Below, piece by piece: positions 35,301-49,846 of a stretch of 64,000 bases of DNA; the first letter of the stretch is position 1; each line of letters begins with the position of its first letter. A program made the translations under genes and the position numbers. The notes beneath the pieces were generated by a model. That model did not search any database. It was not told the origin of the DNA and was given only the letters and a program-made list of their open reading frames with translations. The DNA is from Golubevia sp. BC0850 (taxonomy: Eukaryota > Basidiomycota > Exobasidiomycetes > Golubeviales > Golubeviaceae), in contig JAAVVG010000001.1 in assembly GCA_012976225.1 (NCBI GenBank), positions 372,001-436,000 of the forward strand. The letters run 5' to 3'.

Positions 35301-38264
35301 TGTTCGGTAGTGATTATGAGGAGAAGAGGTATAGAATGGCTGTCAAAGCCTGCGCCTTGGAGCCAGATCTGAGGGTTTTAGATCTGGGTGATGCTACTCA
35401 GGTCGGAGAAAAGGGTGAGTACGAATCCTTGGGGCGGGGCGAGTCGAAACGATTTTGACCGGATTCGCTTCCCTCTCTGTCTTTGTTCTTTATCTTCCAG
35501 GAACTGCTTTGAGTGGAGGTCAAAAGGCTAGAGTCGCGCTTGCCAGTGAGTCCCCTTTGTCTTGATCGCATCGGATTTGGACCGATTGAATTTCGTTGAC
35601 GTATTTTTTTCCTCTGGCAGGAGCTCTTTACTCGACTTCTCGATTCTTGCTCATCGATGATGCTCTCTCGGCAGTCGACGCTCATACAGCTGAACATCTC
35701 TACTCGAGCTACCTCCTAGGCCCTTTGGCAAAAGGAAGGACCATCCTTCTTGTTACTCACGCAGTATCGCTCTGTCTACCAGGTTCTGCCTTCGTAGTCG
35801 CAATGAACGAAGGTCGAATAATCTCCTCTGGACCCCCCGAAAAAGTCTTGGCTAGTGGAGTCTTCGCGGATGAAACTCCAACAGATTCCAAGGATGGAGC
35901 AACGGAAGGTTCCTCTTCAAAGGAGAAGGCTCATGAATCTAACATCGAAGAACTAGCTGAAGGAGGAGCTACAGAGGAGGAAAGAGCCCAATTGGAAAAG
36001 AAACAACAGAAAGCAAAAAGTGAAGATGAAGAAGGTTACGCTAAAGGTTCGGTAGGTTGGAAGACTTACAAACTCTACTTCAAATCTCTCTCTCCAAGTC
36101 CATTTGTCATCTTCGTTTTTTGGTCTACCTTGGTCATTCTTTTCATCACCAGTAGAGGGACTGATGTTGGATCAGCTGCTTGGCTCAGGAAATGGGCTGG
36201 ATCTTACGGCAGAAGAGAAGATAGTTCTATCCCTCAAGACAACGTCGTCGTCTTCAATTCGATGGTTTCCAATCTCAGAGTCCCAAATCTTTTAGCATCT
36301 ATTCCAAGTTCGTTCAATTCGAGCATTGATCTTTCTTCTCTCAGCCAGTCTCAGCTTCCAGACCTCATCTTCAAAACTCAACAGACCGCTCAACCACTTC
36401 TACATCAACAGTTGCTCGGAGCTTCTCAACCTTCTACTAAACCTTACGATCCGGAAATGGAGACTACCAAGTATCTTACAGTCTATGCTTTATTGGCTCT
36501 CACGTACGTGCTTCTCACCATTGTTAGAGATGCAACAACGTTTTGGGGGTCTCTTAAATCTTCAAGCGCCCTCTACAAGAAACTCATTTCTTCAATTCTT
36601 AACGCAACTCCTCGATTCCACGACACAACTCCAGTCGGAAGAATCCTGAACAGATTAAGTAAAGATGTTGAAACAATCGATCAAGAACTCTCACCAGTTC
36701 TACTTTTCCTTCTCGACATTCTACTTCAAACCGTCTCCATTCTAGCCGTGGTCATTTACGCAGTACCTCAATTTGCTTGGTTAGCAGTTTTCATCATGGT
36801 GGTATTCGCAGCTATTGGAGCTGTTTATCTAACCTCAAGTAGAGATTTAAAGAGAATCGAAAGTGTTCAGAGATCTCCAATTTATACTTTGGTAGGAGAG
36901 GTCCTCAACGGGGCGGTGGCCATTAGAGCCTTTGGAGACTCTGGAAGGTTCACCAGACACTGCTTGAGATTGATCGATAGAGCTTCAGCTCCTTTTTTCT
37001 TCTTGTGGTATGAGAACCGCTGGCTCTCTATCAGAACTGATTTGGTGGCAGCTACCGTTGCAGCTTCCGCTGCTCTTTTGCTTATCGCCACTCCTGAAGC
37101 CGATGCCTCTTTATCTGGATTTACACTCTCCTATTCTATCATGCTGCTTGAGACCATTCTTTGGATTGTAAGACTTTACACTCAAGCTGAGATCTCGATG
37201 AACTCTGTGAGTCGACTCGGAAGGGATTATCAGTCACGCTTGCGACCTACTAATCAAAATTCCCCTCTCTTAATCTTTTTCACAGGTCGAACGTCTAGAT
37301 GAGTATATGAACATTGAATCTGAAAGGCAAGGCGGCATCGCTCCACCTGCTTATTGGCCCTCTTCTGACGGAAAGATTCAAGTCAAGAACCTCTCGGTTC
37401 GATATGCCAAAGACTTCCCTCTCGTCCTCGACGACGTCAGCTTTGACGTTCTTCCAGGTCAAAAAGTTGGAATTTGTGGCCGAACAGGTAAGAGTCACTC
37501 ATGGGCAGGGTGATCCGGAAGGGAGAAGGTCAGAAGGTACTTAGGAGAAGAATGCTCATTCCTACTTTTCCTTTATACCCACGTGAACAGGTTCTGGAAA
37601 GTCAAGTTTAGCTTTAGCTTTCTTCCGATTCTTAGAAGCTGAATCTGGAAGCATCGTCATCGATGGCCAAGATCTCTCAGCAATTCCCCTCTCAACTCTC
37701 CGATCCAAATTGACAGTGATTCCTCAAGAAGCCCAGCTCTTCAGCGGAACGGTCAGGTCTAATTTGGATCCTTTCAATGAACATGAGGATGCGACTCTTT
37801 GGTTCGCTTTGGAGAGATGTAGACTGGCTAGTAAGAACACTCCAGCTGCTTCAAGAGTCGTCAGTAGGAATCCGAGTAGACCCGCATCTCCTGGAGCTGA
37901 AGATGAAGAAGTCGGTGAGGAGATCACTGAAAGAACCACCATTACTAGTTTGGATTCACCGGTTGAGAATGGTGGGAAGAATTATTCTTCTGGGCAAAGG
38001 CAATTGCTTTCCTTGGCGAGAGGTCTCTTGCGAATGCAGCAAAACAACATTCTTCTGCTGGACGAGGGTGAGTAGTACTTCATGAAAAGGACTAAGTCGA
38101 GTAAGAAAGCAACTGTGTCGTCGAAATTGATCTCAATCTTGATCTCCACTCCCATTTGCAGCTACCTCGAACATGGACTCAGCGACTGACACTCTCATCC
38201 AGAAAGCTGTCAGAGAGGAGCTCGGAAAGGAATCCATCCTTTTCGTCATTGCTCATAGGTAAGT

Positions 38265-38301
<37 letters not shown>

Positions 38302-38554
38302 CGTGATTGCCTGTCTCTGAGATCGACTGACCCAACCCAAATCTTCCTATCTTTTCAGGCTTCGAACAATCGCTGACTTCGATCGGATCGTGGTCTTGGA
38401 AAAGGGGAGGCTCATCGAGTACGACTCCCCAGCAAATCTGCTTAGGGATCCAACATCTTCATTCCACGATTTGGCAAAGAAGAGTGGCGACTTCTCCTTG
38501 TTGATGGAAATGGCCCTGAAGACTGAGGCGAAAGGGAAAAAGTCCGATCCATAG
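32331..38554 (+). CDS. ABCC-type (MRP-like) full ABC transporter
   Basis: Likely exports conjugates or drugs across the vacuolar or plasma membrane. Extra N-terminal membrane segments (FLPIFSILLSLSILFFHFTF, LILGLAFIVSISNLRSSY) suggest a TMD0, as in YCF1/YBT1 types. TMD1 follows (FHIRLFLHFMPFL-like helices from about 33,850). NBD1 has Walker A GPVGSGKTALLL, signature ALSGGQKARVALAR assembled across two introns, and Walker B FLLIDDALSAVD, with Asp in place of the catalytic Glu, as usual in ABCC. NBD2 has GRTGSGKSSLALAF, signature YSSGQRQLLSLARG and ILLLDEATSNMDSATD with a normal Glu. The switch His lies in FVIAHRLRTIADFDRI. An acidic linker follows NBD1. One late intron (38259-38358) carries a 33-nt A run. 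Ends ALKTEAKGKKSDP. Confidence 0.93.
38266..38298 (+). repeat. poly(A) run of 33 nt inside an intron
   Basis: Uninterrupted A run starting 7 nt after the intron's first base, in the ABC transporter intron 38259-38358. It fills a third of the intron. Confidence 0.95.
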
Positions 38555-38707
38555 AAATTCTAGATTACAAAAACGTTTACCTAACCTTGTAATAATTCTT
38601 GCATAACTATTGCCAATCGATTCCATTCTTGATTTTTGACATGACCTCGACTGACTCGAGAAGAGCTTCTTGTTTCTCTCTCTCTTGACCAACACCACAC
38701 CATCGAG

Positions 38708-40116
38708 ATGCCACCGAAACGAATCATTCCAGGAGCAAGAGAAGTGGAATCTCTTGATGATGGAATGCAGATAGATCATCAAACTACTCGAGACTCTAGA
38801 TCTCCTTCAAGCTCACCACCACCTCCTTTTAGAGATGAAAGTCAGGAAGAACAAGAAGAGACTTCAACAACATCCAAAGCCAAAGGAAAAGGCAAAGGGA
38901 AGCAGAAAGAGAGGAACAACGGTTGGAGTGATGAAGAAGAATCGGATAAGGAAATGTTTGATGCAACAACAACTTCGAAGAGAACAGCAGCAGCAGCAGG
39001 AGAAGCATCTTTAGAAGAACCTCTATCTCCAGATCTAATAGCTTCCCTTCCAGTCTACCTTTCAACTTCGTTGGATCCTGCAACTGCGCTTCATGTCTTT
39101 CAGTATCCAATCTTCAGTAAGGACACTCCTCTACCCGTACCTGCTCAAGCTAGACAAGCAGGTCTCAATGAAACTATCAGATGGAGACCAAAAGCAAATA
39201 GAGTAGAAATTGAACTTCCAATCGACGATAGACCTTCAGTGTATGATTCGGAAAAGGGTAGAAGACTGGGAAAGGGCGCTAAGGTTGAAAAGGAAATTGG
39301 AAATGGCAAGTTGAAGAAGGAGAGTGGGAGTGGGAGAAGTGGGAGAGAGGAGGAGGGAATCAAGAACCAGCAGCCTCCTAAGCTGAGAAAGACGAGGTTG
39401 GAAAGTAATGAGGTACCTCATACTACCGGATATATGATTGGAGTCATCAGAGATGGTGAGTTGCGAGACCGAAGTGATAAAGGAGGAAGGGCAAAGGACG
39501 TTCGAAGTTGGAGTGAAGTGCTCACCTTCCTTCCTGCTTTTCTTTCGTATAGGTGCCCTACATCTCACGCCGGTAGAATCCATAATTCAGCTTAGACCTT
39601 CAATGCACTATCTAGACGAAATCGATCGCCTCAACAAAGAAGCGGGTAGACGTGGTGGAGCTGGAAAAGCTGGAGGAGAGGAACTTTCAGACGTTGAAAT
39701 GTCAGGAGGAGATCAATCTGCTGGTGAATCTAAGGATGCTAAACCTAAAGGTAAAGCTATGTCCATGCACGCTACTGTCAAGGTAGGAGAAGCTGGGAAA
39801 GGTGGTCCTGGCGATAGAGATCACCTTATGAGGGCTCAGAGATTGGCTGATGGAGAGCCTTGGGTAGAATTAGAATGGGCCGGTGAAGTGGTGAGTCCAA
39901 GTTGACCAGTATACTACTGAACGTTTCTTCCTGATTCTTTGGGATAGCGAGATCTTTGCAGGATGCTAACGTCCAGCCTTTTCTTCTTCCAAATTTTTCA
40001 CCCCGCGCCAGTCACCCGATTCAGATTCGGCTTTCAAAACTAAGCTCTTCGCATCTAGTAAAGCGAAACTGGATTGCAAGACCAAACCCAGAGAATACCT
40101 TCCAGAGATGGATTGA
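38708..40116 (+). CDS. RPC37: RNA polymerase III subunit RPC5/RPC37
   Basis: Subunit of the TFIIF-like RPC4/RPC5 heterodimer that acts in RNA polymerase III initiation, termination and reinitiation. After a disordered charged N-terminus come the dimerisation-domain signatures: LIASLPVYLSTSLDPATALH, VFQYPIFSKDTPLP, WRPKANRVEIELPIDDRPSV, then TGYMIGVIRDGALHLTPVES, SIIQLRPSMHYLDEID and RLADGEPWVELEWAGEV. This order matches human POLR3E. A final intron (about 39892-40012) joins to SPDSDSAFKTKLFASSKAKL and ends KTKPREYLPEMD. Human POLR3E is much longer, whereas the yeast subunit is short like this one. It starts about 150 nt after the ABC transporter stop, on the same strand. Confidence 0.9.
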
Positions 40117-40647
40117 GCAGCTAATCATCAAATTGTTCGACCGTCCAAACTTCGACACAGTCCAGCTCTCTTTTCCATCTCCTTTTCAAGAATTATCGCT
40201 CTACTTTTAAAATGAAGCTCAGACATTCACTGTATAGTACTCTCCTTTACTCAACTCATCAATCATTCGTAGATCTTTCCGCCATCTCTTCGGGCTTAGG
40301 CAACTCGATTAGCCAATTGAAGGCTCGTCTTGCGGGCCTAGAACATTCAACGTTCGATGAATTCTAGGGCTTGAAAGTCAGGATGATAGTAGTATGTGTG
40401 CCAAACCGAAGGAGTGTCGTCAGAGACGCTCATGAGGGGCTGGCGCCCAGACTAGGATGATAGGTCTAGCAAACAGTCGGGAAAGCAAATGGACCAGGAC
40501 GAAATGGATTTTGAGAGCACTCCACAAAGTATCTCCGGGACAGCTCTACCAATACAAATAGCCTAAACACTGAAAGTTCGCGTATCATTTCTATGGAGTG
40601 GAATGAGTGAGCCGAGGTGAGCTGAGGTGAGCGTGAGTGTGAGGATC
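40117..40647. other. intergenic region, no gene seen
   Basis: Between RPC37 and the TEF1 fragment. No coding signal or RNA gene is visible. The last ~40 nt contain short GAGGTGAGC-like direct repeats beside the duplication edge. Confidence 0.5.
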
Positions 40648-41043
40648 GGACGGCAAAACGTCCTAGAGGTGGTGGGTACTCGTTGAAGGCTTCGACACAC
40701 ATTGGCTTGGATGGGATCATCTTGACCATGGCAGCATCTCCGGACTAAGAGAGGGAAGGAGGAAGAAAAGGAAGGAGAAAGAAAGGGAAGAAAGGAAGGG
40801 AGTAAAGGAAGGGAGAAAAGGAAGGGAGAAAAAGGTGAGGTCAGTCTCAACTTGGCACAATCGATCTCGACGACGGCCACAACACTCTCGACCACTATTG
40901 TTCTCTAAAATCAACGATACTAACCTTCACGAATTTTGGAGCGTCTTCAATAGACTTTCCGGTACGTCTGAAGAGGAAGGAGGGGAGAGATAAGACCGGG
41001 GGAGAGGGTCAGAACGACGTCGACGGTCAATCATTGTCTATTT
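40648..41043 (-). pseudogene. TEF1: partial copy of the TEF1 3' region
   Basis: This segment matches 43901-44295 in the same orientation. About 300 nt (roughly 40672-40974) are identical by eye, including an entire purine-rich intron and a second intron's edge. It carries the short exons RTGKSIEDAPKFVK and [20 protein letters not shown]. Differences sit near the ends: a 3-nt insertion adding one Pro (EYPPPLGRF against EYPPLGRF) and a few substitutions. The GTPase domain and the final exon are absent, so it is not a working gene. Intron retention shows duplication at the DNA level. Confidence 0.9.
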
Positions 41044-41117
41044 GGGTCCCACTACTCTCCTCCTACCTAATGTGGGTCTCAAGCACCTTGTGTGAGAAGC
41101 AGTGGGAGATTCGGGTC

Positions 41118-41119
<2 letters not shown>

Positions 41120-41157
<38 letters not shown>
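41120..41157 (+). repeat. poly(A) run of 38 nt
   Basis: Uninterrupted A run about 75 nt beyond the edge of the TEF1 partial copy. I see no retrotransposon coding sequence or clear target-site duplication next to it. Confidence 0.95.
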
Positions 41158-41158
<1 letters not shown>

Positions 41159-42077
41159 GAATCAGTTCTCAGTCACCTCGCAAACAGTACCTCTCTCGCC
41201 TCGAAAACAAGGGGCTTTCTCCTCTCTTTCTCCCTCCTCTAACTCGTGAAAGTTAGGTCCTTAAGGGAAGAAACAGGGAGCCTCAGGTTTCAAATTTGTT
41301 ATGGTTGTCCTTTAAAAAGTCTGTGATCCAGTTTGAACAAAGCAACCCTTCAGAGGGTCGCCGAAACTCCACAATTCTACTTTCTGTCTGGTCGGTGGGA
41401 GTAAAGAACCTCGAATTGGCTTGGTACCTCCAAAATTCGAACTACTTCTTACTTCCAGGAACACATCGAAAAAGAGCCCTGGCGAAGTCAGCTGAAACTT
41501 CTTCCTACCAAACAATTTCACTTCATAGGAACGTCCAAATTAAGAGTCTGCTCTCCTCTTCTCTTGCTCTCAAAAATCTCATTTCAATCTCACGCGTTCT
41601 CTTGCCTCCCACTAATGATTTCTCGCCTCACCCCCGTCGCCTGAACTCTCGTGCTCCCAGCACTCTCCTTTCTCTCCCACTAATCTCCTCAACTTCTTCT
41701 CTCTTAAAACTCTCGTTTCTATCCTGAGACTTGCTCTTTGACTAGTTTCCTCTGAGCCTCTATGCCAAATTTCCTCTGAAATGTTTCTCTCAACTCTCTT
41801 GCCGCTCAATTCCAAAAACCGCACTCCCACTGACCTGCCCTTTTCTCCGCTGCTCCCTCAGAGGACACCCTTTCAGAGAAAGCAACTGGAGTGCTTCCAG
41901 CTCCGTTTCCTGAGACTGCTGACTACAGGATTCAAAGTCTGGGCAAAGATCGATGGTTGCATTCCTGACTTTGAATCTGTAGTCGTTTTCGATAAATTCG
42001 TTCATCCCTTGCATGCTGGCTTTGGCAGCGGCCAAGTCGCCAGAAGGTAAACCTTGATTGAAGGATAGTTAAAGTGA
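41158..42077. other. gene-poor region
   Basis: Long open stretches exist on both strands, but composition is CT-biased and repetitive (many CTCTCC/TCTC words) and no conserved protein motif appears. I do not call a gene here. Confidence 0.5.
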
Positions 42078-42960
42078 TTAAAAGAAAGTGCTGCCTGCCC
42101 AACCTTGTTCTGTCCAATTGGGTTGGTAGTAAGCTAGCTGTGAGGAACAATCTGCTGTCGCCGCGTCCTTGTTGATGTCGAGAATCTGATCCACAAAGGT
42201 GACGTTGAGCACGGCTGCAACCATCGGAGTTGCTGGATGAACGTCGTAAATGGCTTTAATTACGACTCCCCCAGACACCGCTGGCTTCTCCACATAGAGC
42301 AAATAAAAGATCAGCGTCGTCTCCGGTGGACTGAGAATTGACTTCGCGAAGCGAAGTGTCAGGCGTGACGACGGTCTTCTGCGTGAATGAAGAAGGTGAA
42401 AAGGTTAAAAGCCAGAGGTCTTAACAACAAAGTCCACGGATGAAGCCAGCTTCTCTACGTCTTCCCTTTGGCATCCACTCGCCTCGAGAATGTTGTCAAC
42501 AGCTAGATCATGTGCTGGACCCAGGGGACCATGGCCCCTCCTTGAGGGAAACGACTCCAGCAACACCGACACTTCCGTAAGCTCCAAAGGTGACTGTAAA
42601 GAGTAAGCGTCTCCAGCTAGAGCACCAGCTCCTAGAACAAAGGCCGGTAATCCAAGACAGTTCTGCGTCGATCCCTTTTGACCGTCCCTTTCACTAACAT
42701 CCCCTTCTTCAAAGTAAAAGTAAGGTCAAATTGCGAGATCGAGCAGTTCAGACCGCACCAGCTCTCGCTACACCATCCAGGTAGACTGCGTCGATGGAAG
42801 TGAAAGGGAGTTGGATCTTCAACCAAATGGCAACCTAAGGAAGAACCCGTCAATTTCAAAGGCCCACTCACTCTTTTCGATAGCTGAACGTTGAGCTGGC
42901 TTGTAAGAGTTTGGTTGGGTGAAGCAAGGATCGGCCCAAGGTACTTTGACCAACTTCCCT
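42078..42960 (-). pseudogene. decayed protein-coding sequence, family unknown
   Basis: Several minus-strand blocks have coding character but sit in different frames with stops between them: VKVPWADPCFTQPNSYKPAQ near 42930-42870; NCSISQFDLTFTLKKGM near 42,720; LPAFVLGAGALAGDAYSLQS then HDLAVDNILEASGCQREDVE down to 42,410; and VSGGVVIKAIYDVHPATPMV then FVDQILDINKDAATADCSSQ down to about 42,085. The N-x-S/T sites and Cys residues would suit a secreted or membrane protein. I cannot name the family. Unrecognised introns could explain part of the fragmentation. Confidence 0.35.
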
Positions 42961-43672
42961 TGAACGGTGGAACTGAAATCTGCAGATGGCCAGCACGCCT
43001 AAGTAGGAGTGCAAGAAGTTCTGAGGGGCGAAAGAAGGGGGGGGGAGGGTTGAATGACTAAGTCTTGAGCGTCTTTGGTCTCAACATTGGAATGGAGGGA
43101 AGACGTCAATCTCTAATGACGCACCTCGCACCTTGACGATCAGCGCATCAGCCAAAGCTTTACGACTCTTATGACTTCTCTAGAGAACTCGTCAAATTTT
43201 ACGGCTAATGACTACAAGGTTCTAGAATATGAGTAGATTCCTGTCAAGCCGAGCGAAAGCGGAGAAGCGGGTAGATTTTCTAGGTCCTGTCGACCACCCT
43301 CTTCGCCTCAACAACACTTTCTCTCTGCGCTCTTACAACCACCGTCGGTTACGGATTCACAAAGCTGGTTTAAAAGCACACAGTTCTCATTCAAGTTTTC
43401 TTGCTTACTTCTTCGAGCAAGGTGGGACTAGGACTTAAGTTCAGAACGCGACAGATTTTTGAAACGAGTTCGAGTTCTAAGGTAGGTCTCGTATTTTAAG
43501 GAACAATGTAGAAACTATTACAAATAGAATGGGATTTTGGGAAAATGAGATGGGTGATATTGACTCCGCGATACCACCAGCGCGGGCGGGAAGAATTGAG
43601 GCAGAAGAAGAGAAGAGACCGAGGGGTTGCCTCGACCTCTGCACTCTCCTAGCCGACGACCGTTGGCATCGT
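42961..43672. other. intergenic region, no gene seen
   Basis: TEF1 3' flank. Includes a run of nine G near 43,036-43,046. No coding signal recognised. Confidence 0.5.
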
Positions 43673-46337
<2,665 letters not shown>

Positions 46338-46610
46338 GTTGAATCAATTAATGAGAAGGTGATGTGGTTGGGGGGAAGAAGAATTTTCAATTCAGTGAGA
46401 AGAAGGAAAAGCGTTAGTTTCGGCGTTCCACGTTTCACGTTTCACCGAGCGCGCTCCACCAGAAACGAAACTTTGACTTTTCTCCATGGCTCAAATTCAA
46501 TCTTGGAATGACAACTAAAGACTTTCTTCGACCAATCACATTCACAGTTCACTTCTGTCAATTGTTCCGTATTCAAATTCGTGGGGTATCTAAATAGTAT
46601 CGCTTACATT

Positions 46611-49443
46611 TCACCTCCTTCGAGTTCCAGCCCAAGTCGGTGGCGTCTCTCTAGGTCTAGCATTCCCTTCTTCTTGTCCCAGAAGATTCCTCCTCTCTTC
46701 AGGGGCATCAGTACTGTCTGCTCTACTACTCCAAAACCACCCTCCTCCTCTCCCACCACCAGCTCTCAACCTAGTCAACCTCTCCGACAGCGCGGCCACA
46801 TCGATTCCAGGTATCCTATTGAACCTAGAAAATCCATTCTCCAATCCTTCATGATTCTCATGATTCGTCACTATAGTACTATTCGAATCCGAACTTGGTA
46901 GACCATTCTCTTCCACTTCCACCTCATTCTCAGCTTCCAATCCCAAAACGTTTTCAACGCTAGGTGTCGTCGCAGCATCACTTTCCGAAAAAGTTTGTCT
47001 TTCTCTTCTACTAAGTCTTCTAGAAGCCGATCTTGGAGTAGTTGGAGAACTTGGTCCTTCATTGGTTCCAGATAGTAAGAAACCGGGAGAAGAAGGTGAT
47101 ATACCGATACTCAAACCTCTTTCTAATAGAGTAGTATAAAGATTCATTCTAGATTCTTTAACAGTTGGACTCATAGTTGCATATTGAGGTAATTGATTCT
47201 CGTCAACTTCATTTGTAAATGGTGATTCAGGAGATTCATTTCCACTTGCAGTTCCACTTCCAGAGAATAATCGAATAGAACCAGTTCTTGAATGAGATCT
47301 ACCTTTCCTCTTCCTCTCTGATTTGGGCGATAGAGGTGCTGTTGGGCTTGTTGGATCTCGATCTGGATCTTGAGGTAACTGTTCTGGTTCGCTTGTTGAA
47401 AGTGGAGGTAGATGGGGTCCTCCTATTCCTCCCGCATTCGCTAGAAGTCCCGCCGTTTCAGGTAGCTCTGAAGTTTCGATTCCAGAGATCGGTTTAGGAG
47501 ATGATACTGGTGAAACTGGAGTTATCGTGGACATTGAAGTCTCTTCTTCTGATTCTTCGTCTTCCTCTGCAGAGCTTGATCCATGAAGGCTGACGATCCA
47601 GACTCCTGAAAGCAGGATGGCTGTTCCAAGAACTACCAGTAGGACCGAGTACCAAGCTAGGGTGTCGAGTTGATTAAAGTACACCAGCCCTGGAGGAAAC
47701 GAGCGATACGAGAAGGAAGGTCAGAGATGGCCAAGCTGCCGCAGGCGAGGACGAGTCAAACTCACCAAGAGCGATTGAAGAAGTGTTATAGAAGCAGAAG
47801 GCCAACGGGCAAACCAGCGTGGGATCTATCAAAAGTTAGGGAGTTTGGTCAGCCAAGTCTGTTCTTCTTCTCGCTCTTCCTTCTCTCACTCACCAGCTAA
47901 CTTCAGGCTCTTGTTCAAATACCAGAGTTGGAGCAAAGCAGCTACCAACATAATAAGCACCAAAGCCCAACTCTGCCATCTTCCAAATTGATTTTGACCA
48001 CTAAAAGTCAAAACCAACAGTTCGACTCCACTCTTCGCGAGAAGTAAACAAACTCCTGACAAAGTACCAGAGGCTGCACCATAAGCGACCGCTAGACCTA
48101 ATTGAGTTCTTCGGATGACCGATTCCTCTATTGAGCAGGAGCTTGAATCCTTTGGGTTTAGGGTTGGAGGTTCTGAATTTCTTCTGAGGGGTGAAGGTGG
48201 ATCTTGATTTCTAGAATTAGCTCTGCTGGGTGAGGCTGGAGATTTGTTGGATCCCTTCTTGACCGGAGAGATCGAAGAGAGAGTTCCATAATCTTTCCTC
48301 TTTGGTAGAATAGTTGATTTGGGAGTAGGAGCTTGAACAGTCGAATTACTCTGCACTCCTCGTTTCTTTGATTCTTTGAGTTGTGCCTCCTTCCCCCTCT
48401 GTCTTGCAGCTTCGATCAATCTATCAGCTGGTACTCCTCTCCGGTTAGCTTCATCCACTAGATCTAAAATCGGAGTTGCAATTCCAGAAGAAGATTCATT
48501 CAGTTCTGCAACTGGAGCTAAGCTTGGAGCTGACCATCTTCTTCTTAAAGTTTGAGATCGCTTCTTCTTCTTCTTGAGATTAGGGCTGAGAGACGGGGCT
48601 GAAGTTCTGAAGAGAGTTGTTTGGAGTTGCCATTCTGCTAGGTGAGCCTCAGAATTGAAAGAAGGGAAAGTGAAGAAGGAAGGTCAGCACTTCGAGAAGC
48701 TTGAGTCGTCTCGCTTCTCTCGAAAGACAGCAGCTAAGGTTACTCACGATAGCTAGCACTCCAACAAAGACCAAGAAAGCAATCGTAGCGAAAGCTACGA
48801 ATGCTGGCCTAGCATACAGAGACAACAACTCATCTAGAGAATGCTGCGTCTCTTGAATCGCTCCAAAGTAGCCAATCAATACCGCTCCGACTGTGATAAG
48901 GACAGTACCTTTGATAGTTTGGTATCGTTGAACCATGAGTCAGCTCGCTCTGGCCATGATCAGAGCTTGAATATCTTGGAGCAGACATCTAATACCCTTC
49001 TCGCCCTCACCTAGGCTTCCTCTCTCTCTCTCCGTCGATTGCCTTCTCGTAATACTGAGAACAAGCTTCTGATTTTCTCAATCCCTCATCAAACCGTTCT
49101 TGAACTCACCAGAGACCATATAGAAGCTCAATAACCCATTCAACAGCACCCTAGCCAAAAGAGCATTGAATAACAAGCTGACAGCTCCTAAAGGAGCTAA
49201 GATTGTAAGAGGTAAAGCTCCGATTTGAAAGACGGTACCTCCAATGTTCGCAGAGATGAAAATCGAGAAACCGATTAGGAAGAGAGGCATCTTCCAGATG
49301 GATTTCCTCTTGATTAGGGGGATCTGTTCATTTTGAAGATGAGCTTTCCTTTGAATGGTTAAACCTAAAGACTGGATGAATGATGCTAGAAGACCTAAGC
49401 AGATCGCTAGTGGGACTGAAATCCCAACTGGTGAAGAGCCCAT
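46611..49443 (-). CDS. NIPA-family magnesium transporter
   Basis: Membrane protein of the DMT superfamily (Mg_trans_NIPA), transporting Mg2+ at plasma or endosomal membranes. Starts MGSSPVGISVPLAICLGLLA (TM1). Then SLGLTIQRKAHL, a TM with SANIGGTVFQIGALPLTILA and APLGAVSLLFNALLARVLLN, and after an intron GTVLITVGAVLIGYFGAIQE, all close to family consensus. A long charged disordered loop (about 49-48.1 kb) sits in the middle of the membrane domain, before RRTQLGLAVAYGAASGTLSG, the last TMs (FYNTSSIALG, YFNQLDTLAWYSVLLVVLGT) and a long Ser/Pro-rich cytosolic tail. Both the loop and the tail are longer than in animal NIPAs. Four or five introns. Confidence 0.9.
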
Positions 49444-49846
49444 AGACTATTGATAGACTTGCCGTGTTAATTTGGAGGTGATGGTTGGTAAGTCGTCGGA
49501 GGGAGATGGTGCACCTGAGAGGTATCCCCTTCCAATCTCTTTTTGACCAATTACTTGAAGTGGTTGGTTGTCCAATTATGAAGTAGACGAAGGTCGAGCA
49601 AGTTGCGTTTTGGTCGAGTGGGAGACAGTAGACAGTCGAGAGGTGTAGATCTTCACTATCGCTATCACTGGTCGCACTTTTCGACGCTGTAGAAACAAGT
49701 TCGGGCTTCGATCTTGAGTACGTGCAGGGGCGAAAGTGAGAAAAAGCAAAGATGAGGTAACATGGAGTGCTACTTAGAGGAGGAACAAGGGGTAAGGGGC
49801 AGGGTGACATTACAGCGTTACAGAGCAAACAGACCGGGCAAAATCT

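Noticed and set aside
40563-40895. Minus-strand open frame over the TEF1 partial copy read as a separate protein
   Set aside because: It is the intron of the duplicated TEF1 segment read in a chance frame; the same frame occurs over the intact gene's intron at 43.9-44.1 kb.
41044-41180. SINE or LINE tail ending in the 38-nt poly(A)
   Set aside because: No retroelement coding sequence, no convincing tRNA-like A and B boxes, and no target-site duplication visible around the run.
41296-42050. Open frames on both strands near 41.3-42.0 kb
   Set aside because: CT-biased low-complexity composition, no motif, no plausible splice partners; both strands are open over the same bases.
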